NCBI GenBank assembly: GCA_902547315.1
Contig: CACCND010000004.1
Coordinates: 1-64,000 of the forward strand
Length of the DNA stretch: 64,000 nucleotides
DNA from: an uncultured Pelagibacteraceae bacterium
Lineage (GTDB): Bacteria; Pseudomonadota; Alphaproteobacteria; Pelagibacterales; AG-422-B15
Reading direction: 5' to 3'
A model generated the notes under the pieces. It searched no databases. It was not told the DNA's origin and saw only the letters and a program-made list of their open reading frames with translations. Below, piece by piece: positions 35,613-45,167 of the stretch. Both the position numbers and the translations under genes were made by a program. Within the stretch, counting starts at the first letter, position 1. The number at the start of each line of letters is the position of its first letter.

Positions 35613-35993
35613 ATGCCAGGTAGTTCTCCAAAAAGAAAAGGTGATGGATACGAAAGAGAGCTTGCGAAGTATTTTAATGAAAAAATTTTCAATGGAGAAG
35701 ATAAAGTTCAACGTATGCCTTTGTCAGGTGGGGGGGCTGTAAAATCTTCTGGTGGTAGTGATTTAAAAAATACTCCGCATATATACGTCGAAGCTAAAAG
35801 GACTGAAAAGTTCAAAATTCATGAGTCAATGAGACAAGTTCTCGAAAATATTGAAACATCTAAATCAAACTCTATGCCGGTTGTCATAACTAGGAGAAAT
35901 CGCGAGGCAACAGGCGACTCTCTTTGTGTCTTGAAACTTGACGACTTCATAGAACTTTATCGAATATTAATTAATAGTAAAAAAGGACTTTAG
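35613..35993 (+). CDS. PD-(D/E)XK nuclease, Holliday-junction-resolvase-like
   Basis: A 126-residue nuclease-like protein. The motif set is KGDGYERELAKYF with Glu14, SGGSDLKN with Asp50, and YVEAKRT with Glu60-x-Lys62, the geometry of PD-(D/E)XK enzymes and close to archaeal Hjc and phage resolvases (E...D...E-x-K, plus Ser/Gly-rich loop between). It lies between yebC and tolQ, where ruvC-ruvA-ruvB usually stand. A resolvase role is therefore attractive but not proven; phage-like endonuclease or repair nuclease are alternatives. No other phage gene is adjacent. Confidence 0.65.
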   Translation: MPGSSPKRKGDGYERELAKYFNEKIFNGEDKVQRMPLSGGGAVKSSGGSDLKNTPHIYVEAKRTEKFKIHESMRQVLENIETSKSNSMPVVITRRNREATGDSLCVLKLDDFIELYRILINSKKGL

Positions 35994-36027
35994 TATTTGC
36001 CCTAATTAAGACAATATTTAATAATAA

Positions 36028-36741
36028 TTGAAAATCATGGAAAATGAAGATTTAGTAAGTGTTAGCCAAGTAAACGATGAGTTCACATTAATTTCACTTT
36101 TTTTTAGAGCAGATATTGTCGTTAAATTAGTAATTTTAATTCTATTTGCTTCTTCTATTTTCTCATGGACTATAATAATTCATAAAATTCGTTTGTTCCG
36201 ATCTTTAAAAGAAATCAGTAAGCAATTTGAGGAAGAATTTTGGTCGGGAAGATCAATTAAAGAAATTACTAAAAGCACAAAAGAATTACCAGAAAGTCCA
36301 ATTAAGTATGTTTTTAATGAAGCTGTTGAAGAGATTAAAAAGTCTAATCAGGAAACTACAAAAAAAATAGATAGTTTAATTGATAGATTAAATCGTGTTA
36401 TGGAGGCAGCAATAGATTTTCAAAATGAGAAGCTATCTGAATACTTTAGTTATTTAGCAACAATAGGTGCTACGACCCCTTTTATTGGATTATTTGGAAC
36501 GGTCTGGGGAATAATGAATTCTTTTCAATCAATTGCGATTTCAAGAAATACCTCCCTCGCAGTAGTTGCTCCCGGAATAGCAGAAGCATTATTTGCAACT
36601 GCTCTTGGTTTATTAGCGGCAATACCTGCTGTAATTGCTTACAATATATTTACTAGTCAGGTAAATGATGAAAATGCAAGAATGTATCGATTTAAAGAAC
36701 ATTTTAACGTTATTTTTTCTAGAGGCTTAAGCACGAAATAG
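36028..36741 (+). CDS. tolQ: TolQ, Tol-Pal proton channel subunit
   Basis: MotA/ExbB-type inner-membrane protein of 237 residues with three transmembrane helices (about 34-55, 140-165 and 180-205). It carries the conserved LATIGATTPFIGLFGTVWGIMNSF and PGIAEALFATALGLLAAIPAVIAYN blocks. With TolR it turns proton flow into force on TolA to keep the outer membrane tied in at division. A second Met at codon 4 (MENEDLV) may be the true start. It opens the tolQRAB-pal-cpoB run. Confidence 0.94.
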   Translation: MKIMENEDLVSVSQVNDEFTLISLFFRADIVVKLVILILFASSIFSWTIIIHKIRLFRSLKEISKQFEEEFWSGRSIKEITKSTKELPESPIKYVFNEAVEEIKKSNQETTKKIDSLIDRLNRVMEAAIDFQNEKLSEYFSYLATIGATTPFIGLFGTVWGIMNSFQSIAISRNTSLAVVAPGIAEALFATALGLLAAIPAVIAYNIFTSQVNDENARMYRFKEHFNVIFSRGLSTK

Positions 36742-36753
36742 AAATATTAAATT

Positions 36754-37158
36754 GTGACACGTAATACTCGATCAAAACCATTCAGTGAAATTAACGTAAC
36801 ACCTTTTGTTGATGTAATGCTGGTTTTATTAATTATTTTTATGGTAACAGCCCCTTTGCTAACAGTAGGAGTTCAGGTTGATTTACCTGAAACAAATGCA
36901 GATACTTTACAATCCGACAATGAACCACTTGAGGTAACAATTGACTCTAGTGGCAATATATTTATTCAAGAGACTGAGATAGGCATATCTGAACTTGTTC
37001 CAAAAATGAAAGCAATAACTAAAAATAGGCTTGATACAAAAATTTATGTTAGAGGAGATGAAGCAATTGATTATGGACAGATAATGATGGTTTTAGGAGA
37101 ACTATCTGGTTCTGGTTTTACGAAGGTTGCTTTGATTACTAAGCCATTAAGTAAATAA
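36754..37158 (+). CDS. tolR: TolR, Tol-Pal energy-transducing subunit
   Basis: ExbD-like protein of 134 residues with a single N-terminal transmembrane helix that carries the proton-conducting Asp in FVDVMLVLLIIFMVTAP. The periplasmic domain follows with VQVDLPETNA and ends with the GFTKVALITKP strand. The start codon is a GTG at 36754 (protein begins MTRNTRSKPFSEINVTPF), which is right for the family. It sits 12 bases after tolQ. Confidence 0.94.
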   Translation: MTRNTRSKPFSEINVTPFVDVMLVLLIIFMVTAPLLTVGVQVDLPETNADTLQSDNEPLEVTIDSSGNIFIQETEIGISELVPKMKAITKNRLDTKIYVRGDEAIDYGQIMMVLGELSGSGFTKVALITKPLSK

Positions 37159-37174
37159 TTAATGCAATTAATAT

Positions 37175-37987
37175 ATGAGAGTATCTGTTTTAGGGTCAAT
37201 ATTTCTACACGTTTTTATACTTTTATTCACGGTCTTATCTTTGCCATTATTTAATAATAATGATTTAGAAATGCCGCCAATTATCCAAGTTGAATTAATA
37301 GAAATTGCGGAAAAAACAAATGTCCCGCAAATTAGTAAGAAAATCGAAGAACAAACAAAACCAATTGAAAAAAAGAAGGAAGAGACAAAATTAAATCAGC
37401 CAATCAGTAAACCTAAAGATGAAAAATCCAACGAAAAAGTAAAAGACCCTAGCGATGAAGAAAAAATTGAAAAGACAAAATTAGAAGAAAAAATGATACA
37501 AAACATGCCAATAAGGAAACCTGAGATAAAGAAAAAAGATAAGTTTGATCCACTTAAATTAGCTGAGCTGATTGATATGCAAAAAGATACAAAAGTAAAT
37601 AAACCCGAGGATATTGTAGAAAAAGACTATGAGGCATTAGACTCTACCCCAAGCCTTGATAAAAGACTCACCTTATCAGAAGAAGATGCTATCAGAGCTC
37701 AATTTATGCAGTGTTGGAGTATTCCTCTTGGAATACCCTATGATGAGACTATGATAGTTAAAATAAAAATTTTTTTGAATACAGATGGTTCTTTGCTGAA
37801 GCCTCCAGAAGTTGTACAACATGAAAGAATGAATAAACCTAGTGAAAAATATTTTAGAACTCTTGCAGAAAGTGCTTTAAGAGCTGTAAGACGCTGTGAT
37901 CCGATTAAAGTACCTGATTTAGAGGGATATGAAAATTGGAAAAATCTACAATTAAATTTTGATCCAAGAGAGATACTTCGAGGATAA
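37175..37987 (+). CDS. tolA: TolA, energy-coupling periplasmic protein
   Basis: TonB-like protein of 270 residues: a single N-terminal membrane anchor (MRVSVLGSIFLHVFILLFTV), a long lysine/glutamate-rich helical stalk (about residues 45-170) and a C-terminal domain that contacts Pal and TolB. The end domain begins near SEEDAIRAQFMQCWSIPLGIPYDE and closes with LNFDPREI, a recognisable alphaproteobacterial TolA ending. Sequence in the stalk is low complexity, as usual. It follows tolR by 16 bases and precedes tolB by six. Confidence 0.88.
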   Translation: MRVSVLGSIFLHVFILLFTVLSLPLFNNNDLEMPPIIQVELIEIAEKTNVPQISKKIEEQTKPIEKKKEETKLNQPISKPKDEKSNEKVKDPSDEEKIEKTKLEEKMIQNMPIRKPEIKKKDKFDPLKLAELIDMQKDTKVNKPEDIVEKDYEALDSTPSLDKRLTLSEEDAIRAQFMQCWSIPLGIPYDETMIVKIKIFLNTDGSLLKPPEVVQHERMNKPSEKYFRTLAESALRAVRRCDPIKVPDLEGYENWKNLQLNFDPREILRG

Positions 37988-37993
37988 GATACT

Positions 37994-39316
37994 ATGAAAA
38001 AAATAATCATTTATGTTTTTTTTGCCTTGAATTTTATGACTAGTTTGTATGCAATGGTTGAAATTGATATTACTGAGGGAAATAGAGAACCATTGCCAAT
38101 TGCTATAACAGAATTTTTTAATGATGAGTCGCAAATTCTTAAAGATCAAAAAATTCCTACTAAATTGCAAAAAGTTATCACAGATGATTTAGAAAGAAGT
38201 GGATTATTCTCATCAGTTAAAAAAGATGCCTTTATACAAAAAAATAGAGCAATGCATATCAAGCCTCGTTTTGCAGACTGGCGATTAATACAAGCTCAAG
38301 TTTTACTTACAGGAGAACTATCTATTGAGAGCGATAGACTCAGAGTTGAATTTAGACTGTGGGATACATTTGCAGAAAAAGAAATTGAAGGACTTGTTCT
38401 CATTACAACAGTTGAAAATTGGAGAAGAATAAGCCACATGATTGCTGATAGAATCTACCAACGGTTGACAGGAGAAGAAGGATATTTTGATACAAGAATT
38501 GCATATGTAGCCGAAGAAGGTCCGAAAAATAAACGTGTTAAAAAATTAGCTATTATGGATCAGGATGGAGCAAATCACAAATTTTTAACAAGTGGAAGAG
38601 AATTAGTTTTAACCCCACGATTTAATCCTGTAAGACAAGAAATAGCATACCTATCTTACTTTAAAAATCTTCCAAGAGTTTATCTCCTGAATATTCAAAC
38701 TGGAATTCAAGAAGTAGTCGGCGATTTTCCTGGTATGACATTTGCACCTAGATTTTCGCCTGATGGAAATAAGATTATTATGAGTTTAGCAAGAGATGGC
38801 AACTCTGATATTTATGTCATGGATTTAGTATCAAGAGTAGTTGAGCGTCTAACTGACAGCCCAGCAATTGATACTTCTCCAAGTTATTCCCCAGATGGAA
38901 AAAAAATTACATTTAATTCTGATAGAGGGGGATCTCAACAAATTTATGTTATGGACAGTAATGGCAGAAATCAAAAAAGAATATCCAAAGACTCGGGAAA
39001 TTATGCAACTCCGGTATGGTCTCCTAGAGGAGATTTAATCGCATTCACTAAAAACTATCAGGGGCAATACTTTATTGGTGTAATGAGAACTGATGGAAGT
39101 GGTGAGAGATTACTAACAGAAAACTGGTATCAAGAAGCACCCGCATGGTCATCAAACGGCAGAGTGTTAGTATTCTATAGAGAGACAAAGTCGGACGCTG
39201 AGGGAATAGGTCATTCATCATCAATTTGGTCAATTGACTTAACTGGTTTTAATGAGAGAAAGCTTACTACACCACTGGATGCTTCTGATCCTTCATGGTC
39301 AAAATTGATACAATAA
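37994..39316 (+). CDS. tolB: TolB, periplasmic beta-propeller protein
   Basis: A 440-residue periplasmic protein with a signal peptide (cleavage near SLYA-M). The N-terminal domain (residues 22-165) precedes a six-bladed propeller whose repeats show [20 protein letters not shown] and [12 protein letters not shown]. It binds Pal and TolA and is required for envelope constriction. Length and layout are normal. The downstream gap of 123 bases before pal holds no gene and no clear terminator; a separate pal promoter is possible but not evident. Confidence 0.95.
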   Translation: MKKIIIYVFFALNFMTSLYAMVEIDITEGNREPLPIAITEFFNDESQILKDQKIPTKLQKVITDDLERSGLFSSVKKDAFIQKNRAMHIKPRFADWRLIQAQVLLTGELSIESDRLRVEFRLWDTFAEKEIEGLVLITTVENWRRISHMIADRIYQRLTGEEGYFDTRIAYVAEEGPKNKRVKKLAIMDQDGANHKFLTSGRELVLTPRFNPVRQEIAYLSYFKNLPRVYLLNIQTGIQEVVGDFPGMTFAPRFSPDGNKIIMSLARDGNSDIYVMDLVSRVVERLTDSPAIDTSPSYSPDGKKITFNSDRGGSQQIYVMDSNGRNQKRISKDSGNYATPVWSPRGDLIAFTKNYQGQYFIGVMRTDGSGERLLTENWYQEAPAWSSNGRVLVFYRETKSDAEGIGHSSSIWSIDLTGFNERKLTTPLDASDPSWSKLIQ

Positions 39317-39439
39317 GCATAAATTTCAATAAAATATGGGTATTTTAATCACTAAGACTTAATTTTATTATAGACTTGTGCTTCTTAAGTTAATAGAGTA
39401 TCTGAACTTGGGCATAGATCTAAATACGGGAGTAAATCA

Positions 39440-39937
39440 ATGAGTTTTATAAATAAAAATCTTTATAGGTATATAATAATTATCCTTTCTTCATTAATCT
39501 TAATTGCTTGTACTACTACACCCCCTCAAACGACATCTACTAGTCAATCTGATGTTGTTGATGGTGTTTATGTGGGAACAGAAACAATTGAAATGTTAGC
39601 GGTTAATGTGCCTGACCGCGTATTTTTTGCATACGACAGTTATTCTCTCACATCTGCAGCACAAAATACTCTAACAAAGCAAGCTAAGTGGTTAAAGGCA
39701 AATGGTTCAGTAACAATAGCGATTGAGGGTCATGCTGATGAAAGAGGAACTAGAGAATACAACTTAGCTCTTGGTGACAGAAGAGCTAATGCCGCTAAAG
39801 ATTTTTTAATGGCTCAAGGAATAAGTGCAAGCAGAATCACAACCATAAGTTTTGGTAAAGAAAGACCTGTAAATAGTGCTTCTAATAATAAAGCATGGTC
39901 ACAAAATCGGAGATCTGTAACAGTAAGAACAAATTAA
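39440..39937 (+). CDS. pal: Pal, peptidoglycan-associated outer-membrane lipoprotein
   Basis: A 165-residue lipoprotein. A signal peptide ends in the lipobox L-I-A-C (Cys24), giving a lipid anchor in the outer membrane; the OmpA-like domain follows with [45 protein letters not shown]-type motif ([12 protein letters not shown]) and a [10 protein letters not shown] ending. The Asp/Arg pair that binds diaminopimelate is present (HADERG and RRAN). It completes the core Tol-Pal set. Confidence 0.95.
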   Translation: [165 protein letters not shown]

Positions 39938-40006
39938 ACTTACAGATAGCCTTTTTTTTAACACAAAGTTAAGCTTAACCTAATTATATTATGGTTATCG
40001 CTTTAT

Positions 40007-41035
40007 ATGAGTAAATTTTTTATCAAATTAAAGACTATTATTTTTGGACTTGTTTTAATCTTAACTTCAAACGTCATATCTGATGATTTGAGTTCAACAG
40101 AATTAATTGAAAGGCTAAATTCAATAGAAAGCAGAATCAAGGTTCTTGAAAAAGCAACTTTTAGTAAAACTACTTCAGGATTAGGTAGTCAAATTAATTT
40201 AGATGATTATCAATCAATTATAGCAAGGCAGTCAATTCAAATCTCTGAATTACAAAATGAAATTCAAACTCTAACAGCTAAAATAGAAGAACTAATATTT
40301 ACAACTCAGTCGACTGTTAATAATTTAAACTCTTTCAGAGAAGATACAGAGTTTCGTTTTATTGATATTAATAATAAAGCAAATAACAAAATCCAAATTC
40401 AATCAAATGTTGGTTTGAATAAAACAGAAATAGATGATGATGAATCAGAAATTAGCCAAATCAATCCTGAATTGCAACCAAAATCACTTGGAACTATTCC
40501 TATTATTGAGGATGGGAGCTTAACAAATCCCGAAGTTGAATTAAGTGTCAGTGAGGATAAGCAAGAAATAACCGATAGGGTATCACAAGATAATATAATT
40601 TCAGTTGAAGAACAGGGCTTAGTGCTAAAAGTTCTTCCAGAAGGTGAGGAGGAAGGTCAATACGAATATGCCATGATGCTACTAAAGCAAGGAGACTATG
40701 ATACAGCAGAAAAAGCTTTTACAGAGTTTATGTCAGTAGGTAAAGAGAGCGATTTATTAGGTAAAGCTAATTTTTGGTTAGCTGAAACTTATTATGTAAG
40801 AGAAAACTTTAAAGATGCCGCAAAAAATTATTTAAATGTTTATCAAGTTTATCCTGACTCAGAAAAGGTTCCTGATGCATTGTTGAAGTTAGGAATATCT
40901 CTAATAAATATGAATCAAATTGAACAAGGCTGTATTACTTTTATTCAACTTAAAGAAAAATATAATAACGCTAATACAGTAGTAGTAGATAGAAACAATC
41001 TTGAAATAGAAAAAAATGGCTGTGAGATTAGTTAA
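40007..41035 (+). CDS. cpoB: CpoB/YbgF, Tol-Pal-associated TPR protein
   Basis: A 342-residue periplasmic protein: a signal peptide, an N-terminal coiled coil (about residues 28-125, ELIERLNSIESRIKVLE) and, after a poorly conserved linker, a C-terminal TPR region (from about residue 215) with QYEYAMMLLKQGDYDTAEKAFTEFM, AETYYVRENFKDAAKNYL and IQLKEKYNNA. In E. coli CpoB links PBP1B activity to Tol. It overlaps the tilS start by 20 bases if the long TilS start is used. Confidence 0.88.
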   Translation: MSKFFIKLKTIIFGLVLILTSNVISDDLSSTELIERLNSIESRIKVLEKATFSKTTSGLGSQINLDDYQSIIARQSIQISELQNEIQTLTAKIEELIFTTQSTVNNLNSFREDTEFRFIDINNKANNKIQIQSNVGLNKTEIDDDESEISQINPELQPKSLGTIPIIEDGSLTNPEVELSVSEDKQEITDRVSQDNIISVEEQGLVLKVLPEGEEEGQYEYAMMLLKQGDYDTAEKAFTEFMSVGKESDLLGKANFWLAETYYVRENFKDAAKNYLNVYQVYPDSEKVPDALLKLGISLINMNQIEQGCITFIQLKEKYNNANTVVVDRNNLEIEKNGCEIS

Positions 41036-42101
41036 GCCAAAAAATTTCAAAAATACAGAAGAGATTACAGAAAAAAATTTTAATGAAATTATGAGTGATC
41101 TCGGGGTTGACTCAAATTTTGCAATCGCAGTTTCAGGTGGGCCAGATAGTTTGGCATTAATGCATTTAGGAAAAAATTATTCAAAAGAAATGAAAATCAA
41201 TTTTTTAATGTTAAGTATTGATCATAATATAAGGAAGGAGTCATCCAAGGAAATTGAATGGATAAAAAAAATTGCAAAAAAAAATAAAATAGAATTCTTT
41301 TCAAAAAAAATTAAAAAAAATATTGGAAAATCCAATACACTTGCTTTAGCTAGGGCATATAGATATGAAGAACTATCAAATATATGTATAAAAAAAGATT
41401 TAAGATTTCTTCTTACAGCTCATCACCTTGATGATGAAATTGAGAATTTTTTAATGAGATTAATTAGAGGCAGTGGTATTAAAGGACTTTCATCACTTAA
41501 ATACAAGTCAAAATATAAAAATACTGGTTTAATGCTTGTTCGACCTTTACTAGGTTTTTCAAAGAAAACTTTGATTAAGTATCTATCAACAAAAGATCAA
41601 GCATACATATTTGATAAAACAAATGTTGATAATAAATATGATCGAACGCGTATAAGAAATTTATGTGAAAAATTAATTAAAGAAGGGTTAGATAAGAAAA
41701 GATTCAAAAACGTGGTTAGTAATTTAAAAAATGCTGATGAAGCTATAAACGTATCAGTAAAAGAATATTTATTAAAATTTGTTAAGTTTGATAAAACGAA
41801 AAATATTTATTTTAAATTAAATAAATTTCTCAGTTTACCTGAAGAGATACAGCATCGAGTTTTAACAAAATTACTTCGTTTAATTGGTAACAAAAATAAA
41901 AAACCACGATCAAAGTCGATTTCTTTGTTAATAAAATCATTTGTTTTAAAAAAAAATACTTCTTCTTTGCTCAACGATTGTTCATTTTTGATTAAAGATG
42001 GATTTATTTACATAAAACCTGAGAAAAAATCATTTCGAAACGAATTAAATATTATTTCATCAGTTTCTCGCAATTGGACTGATATGATTGATCATTACTG
42101 A
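41016..42101 (+). CDS. tilS: tRNA(Ile)-lysidine synthase (TilS)
   Basis: ATP-dependent ligase of 361 residues that converts C34 of the CAU tRNA-Ile to lysidine so that it reads AUA. The PP-loop SGGPDS is at residues 40-45, followed by SIDHNIRKES, AHHLDDEIENFLMRL and the GLSSLK and DKTNVDNKYDRTRIRN blocks. The long start at 41016 overlaps cpoB by 20 bases; an in-frame ATG at 41094 (MSDLGVDSNF) would avoid the overlap and keep the catalytic core. This enzyme matters for AUA codons, which are plentiful here. Confidence 0.93.
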   Translation: MAVRLVKPKNFKNTEEITEKNFNEIMSDLGVDSNFAIAVSGGPDSLALMHLGKNYSKEMKINFLMLSIDHNIRKESSKEIEWIKKIAKKNKIEFFSKKIKKNIGKSNTLALARAYRYEELSNICIKKDLRFLLTAHHLDDEIENFLMRLIRGSGIKGLSSLKYKSKYKNTGLMLVRPLLGFSKKTLIKYLSTKDQAYIFDKTNVDNKYDRTRIRNLCEKLIKEGLDKKRFKNVVSNLKNADEAINVSVKEYLLKFVKFDKTKNIYFKLNKFLSLPEEIQHRVLTKLLRLIGNKNKKPRSKSISLLIKSFVLKKNTSSLLNDCSFLIKDGFIYIKPEKKSFRNELNIISSVSRNWTDMIDHY

Positions 42102-42188
42102 TATAAGTTACTGAAAATAAATACAAATTTTATTTAAATCTCGGCTTGTATGCTTTAAAATAGTAATTATTTAATATTATACAAAATT

Positions 42189-44102
42189 ATGATGAATTTA
42201 AAAAATATTGTCCTGTGGTTTTTTATTGCTCTAATTGTATTTGGACTTTTTAACTTATTCAGCAATTCGAGTGGAGACAGATCTTCAATTGATTTAACGT
42301 ATTCACAGTTTCTTGATGAGGTCGAATCCGGCTCAATTAAAGATGTTGTAATAAGAGGAAACAACATAAAAGGATCTTTTGAAGACGGTAGAGCTTTCAC
42401 TTCATATGCAGCTAATGATCCAGTACTAGTTCAGAAACTAAATGATATGGGTGTAAATATTACAGCTGCCCCTCTAGATGATGGATATCCTTCTCTTTTA
42501 GGAGTTTTAATATCATGGTTTCCAATGCTTTTACTCATTGGTGTGTGGATCTTTTTCATGCGTCAAATGCAGGGTGGAAGAGGTGGAGCAATGGGATTTG
42601 GACGATCTAAAGCCAAATTATTAACTGAAAATAAAAATAAGGTTACTTTTAATGATGTAGCAGGAATAGATGAAGCGAAAGAGGAACTTGTAGAAATTGT
42701 TGAATTTTTAAAAGATCCTAGAAAGTTTCAAAAACTAGGAGGAAGGATTCCAAAGGGTGCTCTTCTTATTGGACCTCCAGGCACAGGAAAAACATTACTC
42801 GCGAGAGCAGTAGCAGGTGAAGCAGGCGTTCCCTTCTTTACAATTTCAGGTTCTGATTTTGTTGAAATGTTTGTTGGTGTTGGTGCTTCCAGAGTTAGAG
42901 ATATGTTTGAGCAAGGAAGAAGAAATGCACCATGTATAATTTTTATTGATGAAATAGACGCTGTAGGCAGAAGTCGAGGTGCTGGCCTTGGTGGCGGTAA
43001 TGATGAAAGAGAGCAGACATTAAATCAGATCTTAGTTGAGATGGACGGATTTGATACTCAGGAAGGCATTATTTTAGTTGCCGCAACTAATAGACCAGAT
43101 GTACTAGATCCAGCGCTTTTAAGACCTGGCAGATTCGATAGACAAGTTGTGGTGCCTAATCCAGACATATTAGGCAGAGAAGCAATACTCAAGGTTCATA
43201 TTAAAAAAATCTCCGTCGCACCTGATGTTGATATAAGAACAATCGCAAGAGGAACACCTGGATTTTCTGGTGCAGATTTGGCAAATATTGTCAATGAAGC
43301 AGCTTTGTTAGCAGCAAGAAAAAATAAAAAAATTGTTACTATGGTAGATTTTGAAGAAGCAAAAGATAAGGTAATGATGGGCTCAGAGAGAAGATCTCTA
43401 GTTATGAGTCAGGAAGAAAAAGAACTCACCGCTTATCACGAAGGCGGCCATGCAATTGTTGCACTAAACCAATCTGCTTCAGACCCCATTCATAAAGCCA
43501 CAATAATACCAAGAGGCAGAGCTCTCGGAATGGTAATGAGGCTGCCTGAAAGAGACCAGTTATCTTTGCCGAGGGAAAAAATGTTAGCAGATATTACAGT
43601 TGCTATGGGCGGTAGGGTAGCTGAGGAAATTATCTTTGGTGAAAAGAAAGTTACTTCTGGCGCTTCATCAGATATCGAAATGGCAACTAAGATGGCAAGA
43701 AATATGGTGACTAAATTTGGGATGAGTGAAAAGTTAGGGCCATTACAATATGGAGAAAATGAAGAAGAGGTATTTTTAGGAAGATCAGTACAGAGACATC
43801 AAAATGTGTCTGAAGAAACAGCTAAACTTATAGACTCAGAAATCAGACAAATTGTTGATGGTTGTTATGACTTAGCAAAGAAAATTTTAAATGAAAAAAT
43901 AGAAGACTTGCATGCTCTTGCAAAAGGTTTAATTGAATATGAAACTTTAAATGGAGATGAAATAATTACATTATTAAAAGAGGGTAAGATAGATAGAACT
44001 AACCCTGAAGAAGAAATTAATAATGCCGGACCATCCGTTCCCAAAAGTGGTAAGACTGCTCCTATTGGTCCAAGCTTCAAGCCTAAGCCTCAAACAAGTT
44101 AA
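42189..44102 (+). CDS. ftsH: ATP-dependent zinc metalloprotease FtsH
   Basis: Membrane-anchored AAA+ protease of 637 residues. It has two N-terminal transmembrane helices (about 6-24 and 104-124), Walker A GPPGTGKT at 195-202, Walker B IFIDEID at 251-257, the SRH region and the zinc-binding HEGGH at 417-421. It removes damaged membrane proteins and, in many bacteria, the heat-shock factor RpoH and LpxC. Two adjacent ATG codons allow a one-residue ambiguity at the start. It follows tilS by 87 bases. Confidence 0.96.
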   Translation: MMNLKNIVLWFFIALIVFGLFNLFSNSSGDRSSIDLTYSQFLDEVESGSIKDVVIRGNNIKGSFEDGRAFTSYAANDPVLVQKLNDMGVNITAAPLDDGYPSLLGVLISWFPMLLLIGVWIFFMRQMQGGRGGAMGFGRSKAKLLTENKNKVTFNDVAGIDEAKEELVEIVEFLKDPRKFQKLGGRIPKGALLIGPPGTGKTLLARAVAGEAGVPFFTISGSDFVEMFVGVGASRVRDMFEQGRRNAPCIIFIDEIDAVGRSRGAGLGGGNDEREQTLNQILVEMDGFDTQEGIILVAATNRPDVLDPALLRPGRFDRQVVVPNPDILGREAILKVHIKKISVAPDVDIRTIARGTPGFSGADLANIVNEAALLAARKNKKIVTMVDFEEAKDKVMMGSERRSLVMSQEEKELTAYHEGGHAIVALNQSASDPIHKATIIPRGRALGMVMRLPERDQLSLPREKMLADITVAMGGRVAEEIIFGEKKVTSGASSDIEMATKMARNMVTKFGMSEKLGPLQYGENEEEVFLGRSVQRHQNVSEETAKLIDSEIRQIVDGCYDLAKKILNEKIEDLHALAKGLIEYETLNGDEIITLLKEGKIDRTNPEEEINNAGPSVPKSGKTAPIGPSFKPKPQTS

Positions 44103-44111
44103 CTAATATCA

Positions 44112-45167
44112 ATGCCCCTCGTACGTAGATCGGAAAGATATTACGTGCGACCAATATTTGGTAAAATAAAAACTAAAGACTCACTTTTTCTTGGCTCATC
44201 TAAATTATTCTTTAACGAAATTGAATTAATAATAAGAGACAAAATCAAGATCCGATCGAAAATTTTAAAAATTCACGATATAAAACATTTGCAACCTATC
44301 ATTCAGGAAAATATAAACAAAAAAATTTTAAACATTACAAAGAAAAGAAAAAACATAGGAAAGTTTAACTTTGAGACTCCACTTGTAATGGGCATTCTTA
44401 ATGTAACACCAGACAGTTTTTTTGATGGTGGAAAATATTTATCACGCGATAATGCAATTGAGCAGTTTAAAAAACTGATAAAAGAAGGCGCAGATATTGT
44501 CGATATAGGTGGAGAGTCCACAAGACCTGGATCAAGAAAAATTGATATCAAGGAGGAAATTAGACGTGTTATTCCCTTAATTTCTGAAATTAGAAAAACT
44601 AAAAAGAAAGAATTTATTTCTATAGACACAAGAAAATCTCAAGTTATGAAAGAAGCATGTAAGTTTAACATAAATCTAATTAATGATGTTTCAGGACTTA
44701 GATTTGATAAAAATTCAAAAGAATTTTTAAGCTCAAATAAAATCCCTTTTGTTTTAATGCATTCAATTTCAACGCCCAAAAAGATGCAAAAAGAAATAAA
44801 GTACGAAGATGTACTTCTTGATATTTATGATTTCTTTGAAAAGCAAGTAAATCTATGCGAGAAAATAGGTATATCTAAGAGCCGAATTATAATTGACCCC
44901 GGAATTGGCTTCGGTAAAACTTTGCAACAAAATTTGAAACTAATTTCAAACATCGCAGTATTTCATTCCTTAGGCCTTCCTGTGCTATTGGGAAGTTCTC
45001 GAAAAAGTTTTATTGGCAAGATTGAAAAAAATGAATTATACGAAGATCGATTAGGCGGTTCAATTGCAACAGTTATGCATGGATTAGCTGAAGGAGTTCA
45101 AATATTTAGAGTGCACGATGTTTACGCAACAAAACAATCAATAAAGGTTTATTCTAAAATTAAATGA
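44112..45167 (+). CDS. folP: Dihydropteroate synthase (FolP) with N-terminal extension
   Basis: Folate-pathway enzyme joining 4-aminobenzoate to dihydropterin pyrophosphate; 351 residues. The TIM-barrel core starts near residue 90 with VMGILNVTPDSFFDGGKY, then DIGGESTRPGS, ISIDTRKSQV, INDVSGLR, DPGIGFGKTLQQN, LLGSSRKSFIG and RVHDVYATKQ. The first 85 residues are an extra lysine-rich domain ahead of the normal start, seen in many alphaproteobacteria. It runs into glmM with a four-base overlap (ATGA) and follows ftsH by nine bases. Confidence 0.93.
   Translation: MPLVRRSERYYVRPIFGKIKTKDSLFLGSSKLFFNEIELIIRDKIKIRSKILKIHDIKHLQPIIQENINKKILNITKKRKNIGKFNFETPLVMGILNVTPDSFFDGGKYLSRDNAIEQFKKLIKEGADIVDIGGESTRPGSRKIDIKEEIRRVIPLISEIRKTKKKEFISIDTRKSQVMKEACKFNINLINDVSGLRFDKNSKEFLSSNKIPFVLMHSISTPKKMQKEIKYEDVLLDIYDFFEKQVNLCEKIGISKSRIIIDPGIGFGKTLQQNLKLISNIAVFHSLGLPVLLGSSRKSFIGKIEKNELYEDRLGGSIATVMHGLAEGVQIFRVHDVYATKQSIKVYSKIK

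Noticed and set aside
35613-35993. Prophage remnant around the PD-(D/E)XK nuclease
   Set aside because: The flanking genes are conserved housekeeping genes and no integrase, capsid or att-like repeat is visible.
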